Origin: Portunus trituberculatus
Lineage: Eukaryota > Arthropoda > Malacostraca > Decapoda > Portunidae
Length of the DNA stretch: 64,000 nucleotides
Direction of reading: 5' to 3'
Assembly (NCBI RefSeq): GCF_017591435.1
Contig: NC_059258.1
Location: forward strand, 3,936,071 to 4,000,070
The notes under the pieces: generated by a model
Seen by the model: the letters and a program-made list of their open reading frames with translations, nothing else
Databases searched by the model: none
What the model was told of the DNA's origin: nothing
Shown here: one piece after another, positions 60,477 to 64,000 of the stretch
Layout of the letters: every line of letters begins with the position of its first letter
How positions within the stretch are numbered: the first letter of the stretch is position 1
Program-made: the position numbers and the translations under genes

Positions 60477-61189
60477 ATTATTGCATTTACCTGTGTCTCT
60501 GTGTATGAGTTTAGCACTGTATACATTAATCTATGTAGTAACTAGGGTAGCCAGTACACTGACACACACACACAATGATACAATCCCTCACAAGGTGCCA
60601 CAGCTCAACAATAAGCAACCCCAGGGGAACCAGAGGTCTGAGGAGGAGGAAGAGGAGGAGTAGGTGAGCCTGCACCACAGTCAGCGTGGAGGACTGGTGA
60701 ATTATTTAGAGGTGGATCAAAAGTAATGGTAGAAGAGGTGCCTGGACACTGAGGTGGTAATGTTGACTGTAGAGGTGAGGCACTACAAACAGTGCCACCA
60801 CCTGCACCACCAAACACAGGCATGGCTGTGCTGTGCTATCTGCTGCATGTCAGTGAATGCTGTGTTGTCTGCCACACACAGGCACCTGAACACAGTCACC
60901 AGCAGAGCAGAGTGTCACAGTGGCAGCCACAAGAGTGTCACACAGGAGAGATGCTTCTCTGCGCTCAACAAACTACACTACAGTGGTGGGTGGTGGTGGT
61001 GGTGGTGGAGAGGGTGACAGGCAGCTGTGTGCTGTGTGAGCCAAACCTGCCAATACTCAGCAGGGTTGCCACCACCACTGACACCACCACCACCACCAAG
61101 CTGACGGACCTCCACAGTGTTTGTGTTAGTCCACACCACAACCCCATTGCAAACTGGCCAGCAGAGAGCAGTGTAGCTAACCTAACTTA
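59512..61189. other. Intergenic, trinucleotide repeats, no gene seen
   Basis: (CTG)/(CTA) mixed arrays at 59517-59725, (ATA)n at 60387-60440, (GA)n at 60446-60472, (GTG)n at 60990-61008 and (CCA)n at 61072-61098. Reading frames here are short and repeat-driven. Confidence 0.6.
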
Positions 61190-61573
61190 ACTGTGGGTAC
61201 ACTGCCTGCTAACTTAACCTAACCTAACCTAACTGTGGGTACACTGCCTGCTAACTTAACCTAACCTAATCTAACTGTGGGTACACTGCCTGCTAACTTA
61301 ACCTAACCTAATCTAACTGTGGGTACACTGCCTGCTAACTTAACCTAACCTAATCTAACTGTGGGTACACTGCCTGCTAACTTAACCTAACCTAACCTAA
61401 CTGTGGGTACACTGCCTGCTAACTTAACCTAACCTAACCTAACTGTGGGTACACTGCCTGCTAACTTAACCTAACCTAATCTAACTGTGGGTACACTGCC
61501 TGCTAACTTAACCTAACCTAATCTAACTGTGGGTACACTGCCTGCTAACTTAACCTAACCTAATCTAACTGTG
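61190..61573. repeat. 42-bp minisatellite carrying CCTAA pentamers, about 9 copies
   Basis: Each unit is 'ctgtgggtacactgcctgct' followed by 'aacttaacctaacctaacct' and 'aa', repeating every 42 bp. Units differ mainly by C/T in the last pentamer (CCTAA or TCTAA). Confidence 0.95.
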
Positions 61574-61920
61574 GGTCAGGTGTGGCTAGCAATGCTCCTC
61601 ACAATTCAGTACACTTACATACAGTGTATTGGTTCAGTCGCCAATATAACAAGACTTCTGTTTGTCTCTGATGAATATAGTCACCACAAACACTAATACT
61701 TCTCCTGCATCAATGTTCACACACCAATTTAATCAATAATGTAACTATTCCACACCACCAACACTAACAGCTGTACTAAATCACTGTGTCTACTTTGTAA
61801 CTGTCCTAACCACCACCACCACCACCACCTCACAACCCAAAATCAAACACTGAAGGCTGACACTAACCAAACCACCCGAGACAACCCATAACCACTAATC
61901 ACGATCCCAGACAAACTGTA

Positions 61921-62262
61921 ACGACCACCCAACAACCAAACACCACCCCAGACCTCACTCACGACCACCCAACAACCAAACACCACCCCAGACCTCACTC
62001 ACGACCACCCAACAACCAAACACCACCCCAGACCTCACTCACGACCACCCAACAACCAAACACCACCCCAGACCTCACTCACGACCACCCAACAACCAAA
62101 CACCACCCCGACCACCCAACAACCAAACACCACCCCAGACCTCACTCACGACCACCCAACAACCAAACACCACCCCAGACCTCACTCACGACCACCACTC
62201 ACGACCACCCAACAACCAAACACCACCCCAGACCTCACTAACGACCACCCAACAACCAAACA
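61921..62262. repeat. 40-bp minisatellite, about 8 copies
   Basis: The unit is 'acgaccacccaacaaccaaa' followed by 'caccaccccagacctcactc'. Four units from 61921 are perfect; later ones carry deletions (62081-62130) and diverged ends. Confidence 0.95.
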
Positions 62263-63703
62263 TGAACCTACACCTCTTGAACGACCACCTAGCTACTACT
62301 CACGACCATAGACCTCCATAACGACCACGTAACGACCAAAACTAACTTAACCACACGATCTAGACTCTTGGAACGACCATTTAACGACCTAACAAACAAA
62401 TGGTACAGACTTTGAGCCATTAGAAGCTTTGAAGGACCAATAAACAAATATGAGTATAATAAGAAAAGATGGTAATGGTTTCTTCTTCTTCTTCCTCTTC
62501 CTCTTCTTCTTCCTCCTCCTCCTCCTCCTCCTCCTCCTCCTCCTCTTCTTCGTGACAGCTGGACAGAGACATAGTAATGGTTATACAATGCCTGCCAGTC
62601 TTCCCCTTCACCCCAACCCCTCTTAGCCCCCCCTACTCTCTCTCTCTCTCTCTCTCCTTACCTCAGAGTCCTGCAGGAGTGTCCCAGCCGCCCCAGAGTC
62701 CTTCACAAGCCTCAGTCAAGGATAATCGACACACATACACCAAGTTTCAAGCAAATTGATTTTTTTCTTTTTTCTTCGGTTTTTTTAAGTTATTGTGGCA
62801 CTTTTACTTTATATTTTCGTGTCTGTGTTGTTTTTGTCTTTGTATTGTGTTTGTGGTTCATTTAGGAGAGAGAGAGAGAGAGAGAGGAGATTTTACAAGC
62901 GTTAGTTAAGAATCTACGGCTTTTTAGGTTTCAATTTCCAGATTTTTAAGTAAAGGGAATACAGATACTTGTTTAGCGGGGGTGGTTTGAGGGAAGAGAG
63001 TGCTATAGACAGGAGGAGAACGAGAAAGAGGGATAGTAAATGCTTTTTCAATGGCGGGTGTTTGCATTACTACGAGCCTAACTATTGACCTCCTGTGTCC
63101 ATTACGAGACTAAAGCTTTTTTTTTTAATTTATTTCTAATTTGGTACGAAATTTACTTTAACTCAAATAATTACCTACTTTGTATTTCTATCATTTATTA
63201 TTAATCATCGTATTAACAAAATTTTGGTATGATCAAAGAAAATGAAGTAAATGTGTTATTTTTTTACATAAACTATTGTAAATGTAGAGGAAGTTGTTGC
63301 ATTTATATTTATTAATTTATTTATGCATCTACATATTCTATGGATTTAAATTTGTACTTGTTATTATTATGATAGTATGGTCTGCCTGTATATCCAGCCG
63401 TCTGTCTACTTTCTGTCTATTGTTATGCCTGTATTTTATCTATCTATATCCTATCTTTTTTATTCACCTGTCTAACGTCTTAATTTTATCTAACTTTCTA
63501 TCTGTCTGTGTGTCTGTCTATCTATCAGTCTATCTCCTTACCACCCTATCTATCTATATTGATGGACTTATCTAGCATTTTGACCTATCTATCTATCTAT
63601 CTATCTATCTATCTGCGTAATATTTCAATATATTTCCATTCCCGTCTACTCTTATCTATTTACCTGACTCTACCCATTCATCTCTATCCCCGCCAACCAC
63701 CCC

Positions 63704-63738
<35 letters not shown>

Positions 63739-63812
63739 AATTCCTCCCCTTCCATTTATTTTTCCTCCCTCCCTTTTCTTTTTCTTTTTTATATTCTATT
63801 CTTTTCATTCTT

Positions 63813-63877
<65 letters not shown>

Positions 63878-64000
63878 GACAGTGTGGGCGCGGGTCCAAA
63901 TATTTTAAGAGCACAATCATGTATATATTAATTCTCTCTCCACTCGTCTCTTCACTCATGGCATTTCCTGTGCGATCGTTGCCAGTTAGTTTCTTTTCTT
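62263..64000. other. Right end, AT-rich and microsatellite DNA, no gene seen
   Basis: (CTT/CCT)n at 62483-62552, (CT)n at 62636-62657, (GA)n at 62864-62886, (CTAT)n at 63585-63613 and (CT)n at 63707-63736 and 63818-63874. No coding or RNA feature could be supported. Confidence 0.6.

Noticed and set aside
61190..62262. CRISPR-like direct repeats
   Set aside because: The repeats are contiguous 42-bp and 40-bp units with no spacers of unique sequence, in a eukaryotic genome; they are minisatellites.

Overview
This is eukaryotic nuclear DNA, most likely from a decapod crustacean and quite possibly a crab. The pointers are split genes with GT-AG introns, extreme density of (GA)n, (CA)n, (TA)n and trinucleotide microsatellites, scattered CCTAA/TTAGG pentamers (the arthropod telomere motif), a tRNA-Val-derived SINE, a BEL/Pao LTR element and several non-LTR retrotransposons. 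The taxon is an inference; no taxon-specific marker was tested.

Four host genes can be modelled. (1) A VWA5A-like gene (VIT domain plus von Willebrand A domain) runs on the minus strand from 19168 to 3302. It has ten phase-consistent coding exons and leaves the window at its 3' end. (2) A large plus-strand gene has a terminal exon at 32152-36558. It encodes a low-complexity, probably nuclear protein with an RS-like tract, two copies of a UHM-ligand-like RNRWDQ motif and four SUMO-type sites; I cannot name it. (3) An ERp29/Windbeutel gene lies on the minus strand at 45971-43838, with two coding exons, a signal peptide and a C-terminal HEEL. (4) An inositol-pentakisphosphate 2-kinase (IPPK) gene lies on the minus strand at 55329-49382, with seven phase-consistent coding exons.

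The left half is dominated by mobile DNA. Positions 1-3301 hold non-LTR fragments, the last of which abuts VWA5A exon 10. Intron 8 holds a hAT-type element with an 8-bp target duplication and a degenerate LINE. Intron 7 holds a nested stack: a minus-strand LINE split by an opposite-strand LINE copy and by a Tigger/pogo-like element that itself contains a piggyBac-like element and a 285-bp inverted repeat. Upstream of VWA5A are a long-TIR element (19636-20835) and a deletion-derivative BEL/Pao element (22809-27378) with near-identical LTRs inserted in another LINE.

The right half is mostly gene introns and intergenic microsatellite or minisatellite DNA. It includes short TTAA-flanked piggyBac-like elements, a TA-flanked mariner-like element (58711-59509), and minisatellites carrying telomere-like pentamers (61190-61573). 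The four genes look unrelated in function. I see no operon or shared pathway beyond general cell biology: ER folding, inositol phosphate synthesis, a VIT/VWA scaffold and a nuclear, splicing-like protein.
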